Assembly: GCA_944323055.1 (NCBI GenBank) | Contig: CALUQZ010000004.1 | Span: 1 to 64,000, forward strand | Length of the DNA stretch: 64,000 bases | Direction of reading: 5' to 3' | Origin: an uncultured Acholeplasmatales bacterium | GTDB lineage: Bacteria > Bacillota_I > Bacilli_A > Acholeplasmatales > Anaeroplasmataceae | In this document: one piece after another, positions 9,001-16,861 of the stretch | How the letters are laid out: every line of letters begins with the position of its first letter | How positions within the stretch are numbered: the stretch's first letter is position 1 | Made by a program: the position numbers and the translations under genes | The notes under the pieces: generated by a model | What the model saw: only the letters and a program-made list of their open reading frames with translations | Database searches by the model: none | What the model was told of the DNA's origin: nothing

Positions 9001-10435
9001 TATCATCTGATACTTCAATAATATTACCTTCCTCATCACATAATTCATAATATTTAAAATTAAATATATTATATTCATCTATGACATTAAGCTCTCCCAC
9101 AAAGTTAAGATCATAAATATTATATTTAAGTGATAAAGTTGGTGCATCTATTTTAGAAGTTTTAATAGTAATTTCTTTACTTGTATTTTGTATACCATTA
9201 CCATCATTTAAATCATAGTAAATAGATAATACTAAGCGATATTCGGTATTACTTAATAAATTTATAAGCTCTTCATCTTGTTTTACTAATTCATCTCCTT
9301 TATATAAAGAAACACTTTGACTATTAACTAAATTATTTAAATCATTTATTTGACTTTCATAAGTGATTGAATTATTAGTAGCTGTAGCTGCTAATTTAGT
9401 AATTGTAGGAACTTCATAAGCTAGAGTGCTTACACTATTATAAATATGATAGGTTTCATCTTGATAAGAAAATACTAATTCTATTTGATAAGTACTATTA
9501 GATAAAAGACTACTAACATTAGTATTATCTTTAATATTTATTACATTACCATTATTATCAATTAAACTAATAGTAGAAATTGTTGCATTATCAACATTAT
9601 TAATTATTTCATAATTAAAACTATCATAACTTACATCATTAATTTTAATATCTACTGGAGCCGCTGTTCTAAAATCACCTTCAGCTAAAATATAAGTTTT
9701 AGAACCATTACCATCTAAAATATCTAAATTTAAAGCTATAACATAATGATAATTAGCGCCTGTCCTTAAACTATCTACTGTTATTATATTTTCTTCTAAC
9801 ACTTGACTAAAAACAATTAAATCATCTTGGTCAAATACATAAAATCTAAGATTTGAATTAGCTAAAATATTATCATTATCAACTATTTGTAACATGGCAT
9901 TAAAAGTTGTATAAGTAACTGACATATCATACATACTAACAGTTGGTAAATCTTGATAAGTAATACCAACATCAACACTTTTATTACCATTAGACATATC
10001 AACATCTTTAATGGCTTGTTTATCTATATATTTAATATTATCAACATAATAATTAAACACGCCTGGTTCACTAGGTGCTGTTACACTTAAGATGATATTT
10101 TCACTATTTGAACCATCAACAAACTCAAATGTTTGATATTTAATTTCATTAATAGTTATAGATAAAATTTCAAATTGACTAGGGTTAGTTAAATGTATTA
10201 CTAAATTAAATTTTTCATTTGGCTTTACAAAATAACTTAACCCAGAATCAACATTAATATCAGGTACAGCATGTTTCATATTTTTACTAGTTTCAGTAGT
10301 ACTAGAATTAGTAACTACATTAACACCTTGATATATTGGCACTATTTTTTCTTCTGTTACCGTCTCTGTGCCATTACACGCAGATATTATAAATAACATT
10401 ATTAATGCAATAAAAGATAATAAATATTTTTTCAT
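6077..10435 (-). CDS. Large surface lipoprotein with repeated Ig/Fn3-like domains and GLUG-type C-terminus
   Basis: A 1452-residue exported protein of unknown function. The N-terminus is a lipoprotein signal (MKKYLLSFIALIMLFIISAC), so it should be anchored outside the membrane. The middle consists of about ten beta-sandwich-like repeats of roughly 90-95 residues, seven of which contain a recognisable loop such as YDLNDGNGIQ, an acidic D-x-N-D-G-x-G pattern that could bind calcium. From about residue 1155 to 1400 there are GLUG-like repeats (GGLVGRL, GGIIGT, NYGNI) common in surface proteins. It overlaps the upstream membrane gene by ATGA and has GGAGG before its start. Its N-terminal half is paralogous to that membrane protein. 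Confidence 0.85.
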   Translation of the reverse strand: MKKYLLSFIALIMLFIISACNGTETVTEEKIVPIYQGVNVVTNSSTTETSKNMKHAVPDINVDSGLSYFVKPNEKFNLVIHLTNPSQFEILSITINEIKYQTFEFVDGSNSENIILSVTAPSEPGVFNYYVDNIKYIDKQAIKDVDMSNGNKSVDVGITYQDLPTVSMYDMSVTYTTFNAMLQIVDNDNILANSNLRFYVFDQDDLIVFSQVLEENIITVDSLRTGANYHYVIALNLDILDGNGSKTYILAEGDFRTAAPVDIKINDVSYDSFNYEIINNVDNATISTISLIDNNGNVINIKDNTNVSSLLSNSTYQIELVFSYQDETYHIYNSVSTLAYEVPTITKLAATATNNSITYESQINDLNNLVNSQSVSLYKGDELVKQDEELINLLSNTEYRLVLSIYYDLNDGNGIQNTSKEITIKTSKIDAPTLSLKYNIYDLNFVGELNVIDEYNIFNFKYYELCDEEGNIIEVSDDINYVKEIKDLKSNAKYQINVIYSYDLNEGNGIQEEELSISFSTAKQVPTLKISPYSITENSIGYDIIETDPNVIGEISAIRLFDDDNNFLKQVTVANSFSFDSLNPNTNYIIKIYYNYDLDDGTGSHEIVYEQEITTAKLMPEVDFNLDATKTTIVASPVISDIHTAGLIKNIKLYLGDELVSEGMAATFDNLYSNNTYRVVLTYEYDLGDLKGKQIKAVEHEITTKALITPTINFSIVEATYDSFTLKYELIDLDHIFNFESGILYINNKETKQLTLEDLNASGLYSNNTYNFVCTYSYDLNDGLGVQYNIVTLDVNTKKYDISLTYTDLSCTDSEIFFDYIIKDDSNTLTIINIELLDMKGEVVQTLEDLSVRKFVGLTGSQFYRIVTTYTYNLNDGSGVVTEDQITQEYGTSGAKVNVIGFEVINSDSLLVGKEIHIRVKLDNPNNLNLTALYINDVRFDAAQFGVDGDSIIIRFVPETLGGSYDVVLTGYSYLISVGDDKIELKENLFTDYVNEVFVLGDLGVSYFGSSRDLPFAVKGQKEISLKFDGTKGYQIESIETSQKTYTKEEIEVISDSEVRISSNDNTSAITLKNVEYSLEGNSTIQSYNLTANLYVVDSDELLVIDEASDFANLENYHVYVITKDIDFSSVNGNLFNKEFNGVIIGDNHKLLNFSLQSRLSTNNIIDYGLFSRFTGYVENITFVNPYIIIEDVTEAYAGVFAGAIINGVVNNVVIENAVIESSSSAGGLVGRLISSNSISNVTISGSITGLDHVGGLTALSGEGDNIVRIINHATISGKSHVGGIIGTAWFSISVAQLVNYGNIIGIENEIGGIIGGTTDILNINDCINYGDVSSVGTNAGIIGSTNTGAAYGSNLINLGNISSNIGIIGYVNVNFYLSNSVSINDVTHSRAKTTNCYTLDEQYVDELNNIYLASKDQIMDKEFWIELGFAEDIWNLDDLANYPTLKFASNY

Positions 10436-11300
10436 AATTTTCCTCCAAGCCCATGTTTTAATACTATTATTCTTTCACCATTACCATCAAATAAATCATA
10501 AGTAATTGTTATTCTCAATTCAATATTGCTATATTCATTATCTAAAATCAACATTCCACTATTAGCTATATCATTAAATAATAAATTATTATCGGCATAA
10601 ATAGCTATTGTATAGTCTTTAATTAAATTGTTCTCATCGATTAAAGAAACATTATAATATAATTTATTTTCTGAAATTAATAAATATGTTTCATTTGTAT
10701 CAAGCGTAGGTTCTTGATATTCTTTAGTTTTAATTACTAATTCTTTTACTATATATTGTTTGCCATTGCCATCAAGTAAATCATATTCAACTACTAACAA
10801 CAATTTATATTCACAATTGCTAAATAAATCAACAAAATCGCCATTTTCTTGTATTAATTGTTCTCCTAAATATAGATTAACGCTCTTATTGGTAATAACA
10901 TTATCTATATCTTCTAATTTGTAATCATAAGTAATTGTTCTTGGGGTAGAACTAGCATTAAAATCTAATATTTTAGGTGCTTGTAGTTGTTTTGTTTCAA
11001 AATTAAAGGAAAATGAATCTGTATATATTTTATCTAATAATAAATATTCATAACTTACTTCTACTAAATATGTTTTATTAGTTAATAAATTATTAAATAA
11101 AACATTTAAACCATTTTGTTCACTAATAAGTTCATCATTATAATATAACTTAGTAATAACTTTAGTTACATCATCTTTAGCTGTATAGTCAACTGTTAAA
11201 CTAGTATCATCTACCTTTGTTGTATAACTTATACCTACATCAGTTGTAAAATTACTTTCATATAACTGCTGTTTTGTTATTCCCATACCATTTAAAATAT
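7800..11300 (-). repeat. Coding repeats shared by the lipoprotein and the membrane protein
   Basis: Repeat units of about 260-290 nt recur near 7808, 8085, 8375, 8632, 8922 and 9205, with another loop near 9710 and further copies in the upstream gene near 10478, 10765 and 11286. The most conserved part codes for the YDLNDGNG-type loop and reads on the plus strand as variants of CCATCATTTAAATCATA. The copies are diverged, so they are old duplications. Confidence 0.7.
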
Positions 11301-12111
11301 CTATTTCTACATATATAACTAACTTATATGTAGTGTTTTTTAATAAATTATTAAACTTAATAGATTCTTGTTTAATATCTACTATTAAAGAATCAACAAC
11401 TTCATTATTTAAATATAGTAAAACATTTAAATTATTTACAATTCCATAATAATCAAATAAATCATAATCTAAAACATATGATTTATCATCATATTCTTCT
11501 TTTATAACTTTAATTTCTGGCAATTTGTCATATTCTTTAGCTATAAGAATACTTCTATCACCTGCAAATTTAGCATTTTCGATCTTATCTTTATCTATAT
11601 ATCGTAATTCATCAATATAAAGAGTTTCAATACCAGGATTACTATCTAAATACATAATTATATAAATAGTATCATTAGTGGAATAATCAGCAAAATTAAA
11701 ACTTGAGTATCTTGTGTCATTTATAACTAAAGAAACAATTTCAAAATCATCAGGATTATCGAGGTAGATAGCTACAACTAATCTTTCATTGACTTTAGCA
11801 TAATAATCTATGTCACTATCTTTTATATCTTCACTTTTAACCATATAATTTAACGAAATATTTGTAGGAGCATCTACTACTTCCATTCCTAAATAAGTAG
11901 GAATGGTTCTAGTATCAATAAATAAAAATAAACATATAACTATTACTGTTATAGCTAAAATAAATGAAGATGTAATAGCTAATCTTAATTTAATTCTTCT
12001 TTTCGGTTTTGATTCATTAAAATTTAAACTCTTTTTGACATTAATTAAATCATATTTAGCCTTATCTTCTTTTAAAAATTCTTTTTTATATCTTTTTTTA
12101 ATCTTTAACAT
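10432..12111 (-). CDS. Single-pass membrane protein with extracellular repeat domains, in anti-sigma position
   Basis: A 559-residue protein. Residues 1-42 are very basic and would be cytoplasmic, residues about 43-65 form one membrane helix, and the rest is predicted outside. The outer part begins with an IPTYLGMEV segment paralogous to VPIYQGVNV at the same place in the downstream lipoprotein, and contains at least three D-x-x-D-G-x-G repeat loops (IDILNGMG, YDLLDGNG, YDLFDGNG). It starts 10 nt after the ECF sigma gene. I see no zinc-binding anti-sigma domain, so an anti-sigma role is inferred only from position and topology. It ends with TGA overlapping the lipoprotein start. Confidence 0.8.
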   Translation of the reverse strand: MLKIKKRYKKEFLKEDKAKYDLINVKKSLNFNESKPKRRIKLRLAITSSFILAITVIVICLFLFIDTRTIPTYLGMEVVDAPTNISLNYMVKSEDIKDSDIDYYAKVNERLVVAIYLDNPDDFEIVSLVINDTRYSSFNFADYSTNDTIYIIMYLDSNPGIETLYIDELRYIDKDKIENAKFAGDRSILIAKEYDKLPEIKVIKEEYDDKSYVLDYDLFDYYGIVNNLNVLLYLNNEVVDSLIVDIKQESIKFNNLLKNTTYKLVIYVEIDILNGMGITKQQLYESNFTTDVGISYTTKVDDTSLTVDYTAKDDVTKVITKLYYNDELISEQNGLNVLFNNLLTNKTYLVEVSYEYLLLDKIYTDSFSFNFETKQLQAPKILDFNASSTPRTITYDYKLEDIDNVITNKSVNLYLGEQLIQENGDFVDLFSNCEYKLLLVVEYDLLDGNGKQYIVKELVIKTKEYQEPTLDTNETYLLISENKLYYNVSLIDENNLIKDYTIAIYADNNLLFNDIANSGMLILDNEYSNIELRITITYDLFDGNGERIIVLKHGLGGKL

Positions 12112-12121
12112 CTACCATCAC

Positions 12122-12622
12122 CTACAATTCTTGTCTCAATTTAGCTAAGGCTTTTTTATAAATTCTATGAATCTCTGATTTTGAAATATCATGTAATTGC
12201 CCTATCTCAACAAAAGTCATATTAAACACAACGTGAAGGTTTAAGATATCATATTCAAGTGGTGTTAAAATAGCTTTACATAAATCTAATAAATGCGTTT
12301 TATCATAATCAGGAATCTTGTTAATGTATTCAGAATTAATATAGGCTCTTTTGTTTTTATTATCTCTTAAATATCTTTTAGCATTATTTTTAGCTATCGT
12401 AATTAACCAATATTTAAAAGATTTATTAACATCATGTTGTTCTATATGATTATATAAATCAACAAAAGTATCTGATGTTAATTCATTAGCAGTTTCATAA
12501 TCATTAACTATCTGATTTATTACATAAAAAACTAATTTGTAATATTCTTTATAAATGATATCAAAAGCTTTTTCATTTTTCAGTTTTAATTCCCTAATTA
12601 ATTTACTCTCATCTTTTAGCAT
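12122..12622 (-). CDS. ECF-type RNA polymerase sigma factor
   Basis: A 166-residue sigma-70 family protein of the extracytoplasmic-function type. The region 2 helix carries AFDIIYKEYYKLVFYV and TANELTSDTFVDLY; region 4 has TPLEYDILNLHVVFNMTFVE followed by the HTH ISKSEIHRIYKKALAKLRQ. The start at 12622 is chosen because AGAGGTGG precedes it; upstream codons in the open frame look like leader sequence. It is first in an operon with a membrane protein and a lipoprotein, suggesting that it senses surface events and may control this operon and others. Confidence 0.93.
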   Translation of the reverse strand: MLKDESKLIRELKLKNEKAFDIIYKEYYKLVFYVINQIVNDYETANELTSDTFVDLYNHIEQHDVNKSFKYWLITIAKNNAKRYLRDNKNKRAYINSEYINKIPDYDKTHLLDLCKAILTPLEYDILNLHVVFNMTFVEIGQLHDISKSEIHRIYKKALAKLRQEL

Positions 12623-12702
12623 AAAGCCACCTCTAATGATCTTTTCAGAATATAAGATACAAAAAACTACAATTTTTCCCAAATAATTATGTTATTTTTT
12701 TA

Positions 12703-12731
12703 ATTATATAATATTTTTTACTTTACATTAA
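12703..12731 (-). promoter_or_regulatory. Possible promoter of the sigma-factor operon
   Basis: Minus-strand TTAATG (12726-12731) and TATAAT (12703-12708) are 17 nt apart. The -35 is weak and the region is very AT-rich. A TTTGGGAAAAAT element closer to the gene could instead belong to an ECF-type promoter, but no clear ECF -10 is seen. Confidence 0.35.
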
Positions 12732-12745
12732 ACAGCTTTTAAACA

Positions 12746-14077
12746 TTACCTTATATCATTAATAAATCTCTTTAATAAAAAAGTTAAAAAATAAGGAAAA
12801 GTATAAAATTTACCATTAAATCCGATGTTTTTTTCGCACAGTTTAATGCCATATTTTACATAACTATATTTCGGATTATCAATCAATTTATTTAACGAAA
12901 TAGTAGAGCTATCTTTAGCTTTAACTTCAATTGGAATAATACTATCTGTATCTCTAATTATAAAGTCAATTTTAATTGTTGACTTGTCATTTTTATAATA
13001 GTAAAGAGGAACTCCTGCCTTCACTAGCATATCCGCAACTATATTTTCATAAATACCACCTTTATAAGTATTAAAATTTTTATTAAATCTTAAATCTTTG
13101 TTTGATTCTTCATCTAAAGAAGCTACTAAAAGGCCTGTATCCATAAAATAAACTTTATAATTATTTAAATCATAATTTCCTTTTAATGGTAATTCTAAAT
13201 TTTTTGATAAATAACAAATATTTATAATACCAGAATCATTAATCCAATCTATAATGCCTATATATTCTCGATTTCTAGCATTTGAATCAATTTTTGTTAT
13301 TTGATATTTTTTATTATCTTTACCTAAAAAATAGCTATATTACGATAAAATCTAGCAATTTTAGCTTGATCTAATCCTCTTGCATATTTTCTAATATCTT
13401 CTTCATATGCTCTTATAATTTGTTGTTGAATTTGATATGTTCCCCCATAATTTTTGTTTTCAACAAAAAGAGATACCACTTGTGGCATTCCACCGAGCAC
13501 CATATATTCATGAAAAGCCTCTAAAAAAACCGACATCTGCGTATTTGATAAAGGTTCTAGCCTAATCATCTTTTTATATAAATCTTCAATTTGTTCTTCA
13601 TGATAACCTAATGCCCATAAATATTCTTCAAAATCTAAGGAATACATAGTTACTTCTTCTTTGTATCCAACACTAACCGAATCAATCTCTTTATAATTTA
13701 ATCCCATCATACTACCTGAACATATAACATCATATCTACCATCTAAGTAAAAAAAATTTCAAAGATGTGACACAATTAGGGCATTCTTGCATTTCGTCAA
13801 AAAATATTAAAGTTTCATTAGGCTTAAATATTAAGTTTGGATTTCTAAGTGTTATATTTTGTAATATTTTATTAACATCATATCCATCAGAAAATATATC
13901 TTTTTATTCCGGATTATTAACAAAATTAATATTTATAAAATACTTATAATTACTCTTACCAAAATAACTAATTGAATATGTTTTGCCAATTTGTCTAGCC
14001 CCTCTAATAATTAAAGGATATCTATTATCTTTACTTTTCCAATTTAATAAAAATTTTTCCATCTTTCTTTTTAACAT
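12746..14077 (-). pseudogene. Decayed AAA ATPase / DUF4143 gene (three lesions)
   Basis: Joined across frames, this is one gene of the ATP-binding protein family with an N-terminal AAA domain and C-terminal DUF4143. From the ATG at 14077 it encodes the P-loop IIRGARQIGKT, then an in-frame TAA at 13904-13906; reading on gives the Walker B segment LIFFDEMQECP. A one-base excess in a run of eight T (13749-13756) breaks the frame before YLDGRYDVICSGSMMGL. A one-base loss in a T6 run (13326-13331) separates FYRNIAIF from LGKDNKKYQI. The last part has a PD-(D/E)XK-like pattern, KIDFII ... IPIEVKA. No fragment is likely to be functional alone. Confidence 0.85.
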
Positions 14078-14098
14078 TTTATCACCAAAAATAGTTTA

Positions 14099-14176
14099 TC
14101 GCATTTTTCCTGATGTTTCTATATGTATTTTTCACATTTTTCCGGCATTATATGCATTAAAAAATCACATTTTCCC
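14099..14176 (-). repeat. Three 12-bp repeats at exact 33-bp spacing
   Basis: Minus-strand copies of GGAAAAATGYGA end the units that begin at plus positions 14099 (TCGCATTTTTCC), 14132 (TCACATTTTTCC) and 14165 (TCACATTTTCCC). The spacing is 33 nt both times, about three helical turns. The stretches between share only an ATATGYATT core. They lie just upstream of the DUF4143 pseudogene and could be regulator-binding sites. Confidence 0.6.
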
Positions 14177-14220
14177 AAATCTTTTGACTTTAAGATATAA
14201 TTGAACAGCGATTTCATATA

Positions 14221-14259
14221 AAATCAAAGCTTAGCAATTTTACTACTAAGCTTTGATTT
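14221..14259. terminator. Bidirectional intrinsic terminator
   Basis: A perfect 14-bp stem, AAATCAAAGCTTAG / CTAAGCTTTGATTT, with an 11-nt loop lies 3 nt after the stop of the DUF4177 gene. T-rich flanks are present on both strands, but only the minus-strand gene reads into it. Confidence 0.85.
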
Positions 14260-14262
14260 CTA

Positions 14263-14445
14263 TTAATATTCAATTTCTTTTTCAAAAACTACTACACATG
14301 CCCCTAGCCAATCTGAAAAATCAAATTTAACTAAACGCCAACCTTCATTAGCTTTTTCATCTAATATTTCTTGTAACTTAACAGTTAAAGTCTTCTTACT
14401 AAAACTATATCCTAATGTAACTGTTTCATATTTATATTTTTTCAT
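14263..14445 (-). CDS. DUF4177 domain protein
   Basis: A 60-residue protein matching DUF4177: an N-terminal strand KYKYETVTL, a helix LQEILDEKANEGWRLV and a closing strand VVVFEKE. The GWxLV pattern is the family hallmark. Function is unknown. AAGGTGA precedes the start, and the gene follows the aldo/keto reductase by 27 nt, so the two are probably cotranscribed and end at the strong hairpin just downstream. Confidence 0.8.
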   Translation of the reverse strand: MKKYKYETVTLGYSFSKKTLTVKLQEILDEKANEGWRLVKFDFSDWLGACVVVFEKEIEY

Positions 14446-14472
14446 TATTCACCTTGTATAATATATTTAAAT

Positions 14473-15306
14473 TTAATACCAATCATGCTTTTCATTTTTA
14501 TCTAGTAAAGCAATTTCTGCCATATCTTTGTCATTAAGCTTAAAATCAAATATTTGTAAATTTTCCTGTATATGATAAGGATTACTAGAACCAGGTATAG
14601 CTATAACATTTCTTTGTAAATGCCATCTCAATATAATTTGGACAGGTGTTTTATTATATTTTTGGGCTAATTTAACAATAGTCTTATCATTTAATATATT
14701 ATTAGTATAACCTCTACCACCAAAAGGATACCAAGCTTGCATGACAATACCTAAGTTTTGAATATGAGGAACTACTTCTTTTTCTTGATAATAAATGTGT
14801 ATTTCATTTTGAACTAGGGCAGGTTTAATATTTACTTTTTTAATAAAGGGATCGATCTCTTTAATATAATAATTAGAAAGACCTAAAGAATGAATAAGCC
14901 CTTTATTAACGTATTTTTCCATAGTTAGATAAGCTTTGATGTCGTTTACATCTGGGTGATGTAATAACATCATATCAACGTAAGAAATATTTAATCTCTT
15001 TAAACATCCTTCAATAGCTTTTTCAGGATTAGCCATTTCCGCACCTGGATATATTTTCGTAATTACAAAAAGCTCTTCTCTTTTAATTAAACCATCTCTA
15101 ATAGCTTGTCTAATAAATTCACCAATTTCAATTTCATTTTGATAAAATGATGCTGTATCTATTAATCTAATTCCCATATCTAAAGCCGATTTTAAAGTTC
15201 TTTTTAGTTTGTCACCACAAATAGAATAAACACCTAAACCTAGTACTGGCATCTTATTTCCATCATTTAAATCTACAAGTGGAATTTTCTCATTTAAATT
15301 TATCAT
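14473..15306 (-). CDS. Aldo/keto reductase
   Basis: An NADPH-dependent oxidoreductase of the aldo/keto reductase superfamily, 277 residues, cytoplasmic. The catalytic tetrad is visible: Asp50 and Tyr55 in LIDTASFYQNE, Lys84 in VITKIYP and His116 in LLHHPD. The cofactor loop GSSNPYHIQEN near the C-terminus is present. The substrate cannot be deduced; close relatives are annotated as 2,5-diketo-gluconate reductase or methylglyoxal reductase. TAGGAGAT precedes the start. It sits between pyk and a DUF4177 gene, both in the same direction. Confidence 0.92.
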   Translation of the reverse strand: MINLNEKIPLVDLNDGNKMPVLGLGVYSICGDKLKRTLKSALDMGIRLIDTASFYQNEIEIGEFIRQAIRDGLIKREELFVITKIYPGAEMANPEKAIEGCLKRLNISYVDMMLLHHPDVNDIKAYLTMEKYVNKGLIHSLGLSNYYIKEIDPFIKKVNIKPALVQNEIHIYYQEKEVVPHIQNLGIVMQAWYPFGGRGYTNNILNDKTIVKLAQKYNKTPVQIILRWHLQRNVIAIPGSSNPYHIQENLQIFDFKLNDKDMAEIALLDKNEKHDWY

Positions 15307-15436
15307 TTACATATCTCCTACTTAATTTAATATAGCCTTATTTTACATCATTTATAATTAACTAATAAAATACTTAAAAAGTATATTAAATTATGTCTAT
15401 TTTAAATAATTTATTTAGATTTAATGCGTAAAAAAG

Positions 15437-15456
15437 GCTCATACTTAAGTATGAGC
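15437..15456 (-). terminator. Intrinsic terminator of pfkA-pyk
   Basis: A perfect palindrome GCTCATACTTAAGTATGAGC followed on the minus strand by CTTTTTTA, 8 nt after the pyk stop. The effective loop is the central TTAA. Confidence 0.88.
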
Positions 15457-15464
15457 ACTAATAA

Positions 15465-16844
15465 TTATAATGTAATAATTTCAAATGTTGTAGAAGTTAC
15501 TTTAACTACTTTATCGCCTTCATGTAAATCTAAAGCTTCTTTAGCAGCTTCTAAAGCAGTTTTAACATTACCAACTAAACCTTGAACACCCCATAAAATT
15601 GATAATGTACGACAATCTCTATCGTTATCAACTGCAAAGAAGATATCAGCAGCAGGACGATAAGTTGATAAAGCCATAGCAAAGTCAACATCACCTTCAG
15701 CTACGATAGCTTTAACTTCAAAATTAGCACATACAGTAGCAGCTGATAAACCTACAACAAAATCATCAGATACTTCTTCACTAACAGCTAAAACATTATC
15801 AATCATTAATTCATGATCAATAGCTTCTTCAGCTTTTTCATCAATTTTAGCCATATATGAAACTGATTCATAAGGATAATCACCTTGAGCTGATTCACCT
15901 GATAACATTGTACAACCTGTACCATCTAATACAGCATTATAAACATCACTTACTTCAGCTCTTGTAGGACGTGGATTTTGTTGCATTGAATCTAACATTT
16001 GAGTTGCTGTAATAATAATCTTACCTTGTGATTGAGCTAAGAAAATCATTTCTTTTTGATATTCAGGAACATCCCAAGCATCAACACCAACACCTAAATC
16101 ACCACGAGCAACCATTACACCATCAGATAATGATACAATTTCAGCCATATTATCAATACCTTCTTGGTTTTCAATCTTAGAAATAATTTTAATATGATCA
16201 TTACCTTTAGCTGCTAAAATATTTCTAATATCCTTAATATCTTGAGGACGACGAACAAATGAAGCTGCAATGAAATCTAAATCTTGATCACATGCAAATT
16301 CAATATCAGCTTTATCTTTAGGTGAAATATAATCCATATTTAAGATTACACCAGGAACATTACAATTACGTTTATTTTTTAATTTACGATCGTTTTCAAC
16401 ACGACAAACTAATTCTTTATTAGCTTCATCTTTTTCGATAACTGTAAATGTTAAGTTACCATCTTCAATTAAGATTTGACCACCAACATGGATATCATCA
16501 TATAAACCACTATAAGAAATAGCTACTTTATCTTTATTACCTAAATATGAATAATCCATAGTTACTCTAATGATGTCACCTTTATGTAACATAACAGGTT
16601 CATCATTTTCTAAATAACCTGTTCTAATTTCAGGCCCTTTAGTATCTAACATCATACCAACATGCCAATTATTTTCAGCATTTAATTCTTTAACATTTTT
16701 AATTCTGAAGCCCTGTTCTTCATAATCACCATGAGAAAAATTCATTCTCATTACATTCATGCCTGCTTCACCAATTAATTTTCTTAAAGATTCTTTTTGT
16801 TCACTAGCAGGTCCAATTGTACATACAATTTTTGTTTTTTTCAT
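15465..16844 (-). CDS. pyk: Pyruvate kinase
   Basis: Catalyses phosphoenolpyruvate plus ADP to pyruvate plus ATP, the last step of glycolysis. Conserved segments include TKIVCTIGPAS, MRMNFSHG, IISKIENQEG (active-site Lys and metal Glu), VARGDLGVG and ITATQMLDSM. At 459 residues it has the A, B and C domains but lacks the extra C-terminal PEP-utiliser-like domain of the Bacillus enzyme. AAGGAG precedes the start. It follows pfkA by 17 nt, so the two enzymes at the irreversible steps are made from one transcript. Confidence 0.97.
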   Translation of the reverse strand: MKKTKIVCTIGPASEQKESLRKLIGEAGMNVMRMNFSHGDYEEQGFRIKNVKELNAENNWHVGMMLDTKGPEIRTGYLENDEPVMLHKGDIIRVTMDYSYLGNKDKVAISYSGLYDDIHVGGQILIEDGNLTFTVIEKDEANKELVCRVENDRKLKNKRNCNVPGVILNMDYISPKDKADIEFACDQDLDFIAASFVRRPQDIKDIRNILAAKGNDHIKIISKIENQEGIDNMAEIVSLSDGVMVARGDLGVGVDAWDVPEYQKEMIFLAQSQGKIIITATQMLDSMQQNPRPTRAEVSDVYNAVLDGTGCTMLSGESAQGDYPYESVSYMAKIDEKAEEAIDHELMIDNVLAVSEEVSDDFVVGLSAATVCANFEVKAIVAEGDVDFAMALSTYRPAADIFFAVDNDRDCRTLSILWGVQGLVGNVKTALEAAKEALDLHEGDKVVKVTSTTFEIITL

Positions 16845-16861
16845 TTTTTTCTCCTTGTCAT

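Noticed and set aside
11903-12148. Plus-strand 81-codon frame
   Set aside because: It is antisense to the N-terminus of the repeat membrane protein and has no coding support.
14099-14176. CRISPR array for the 33-bp periodic repeats
   Set aside because: Repeats are only 12 bp, there are three, the sequence between is not of spacer size relative to a 24-37 nt repeat, and no cas gene is nearby.
13767-14204. Open frames on the plus strand over the DUF4143 gene
   Set aside because: They are the antisense of a recognisable, broken minus-strand gene with Walker motifs and have no ribosome binding sites.
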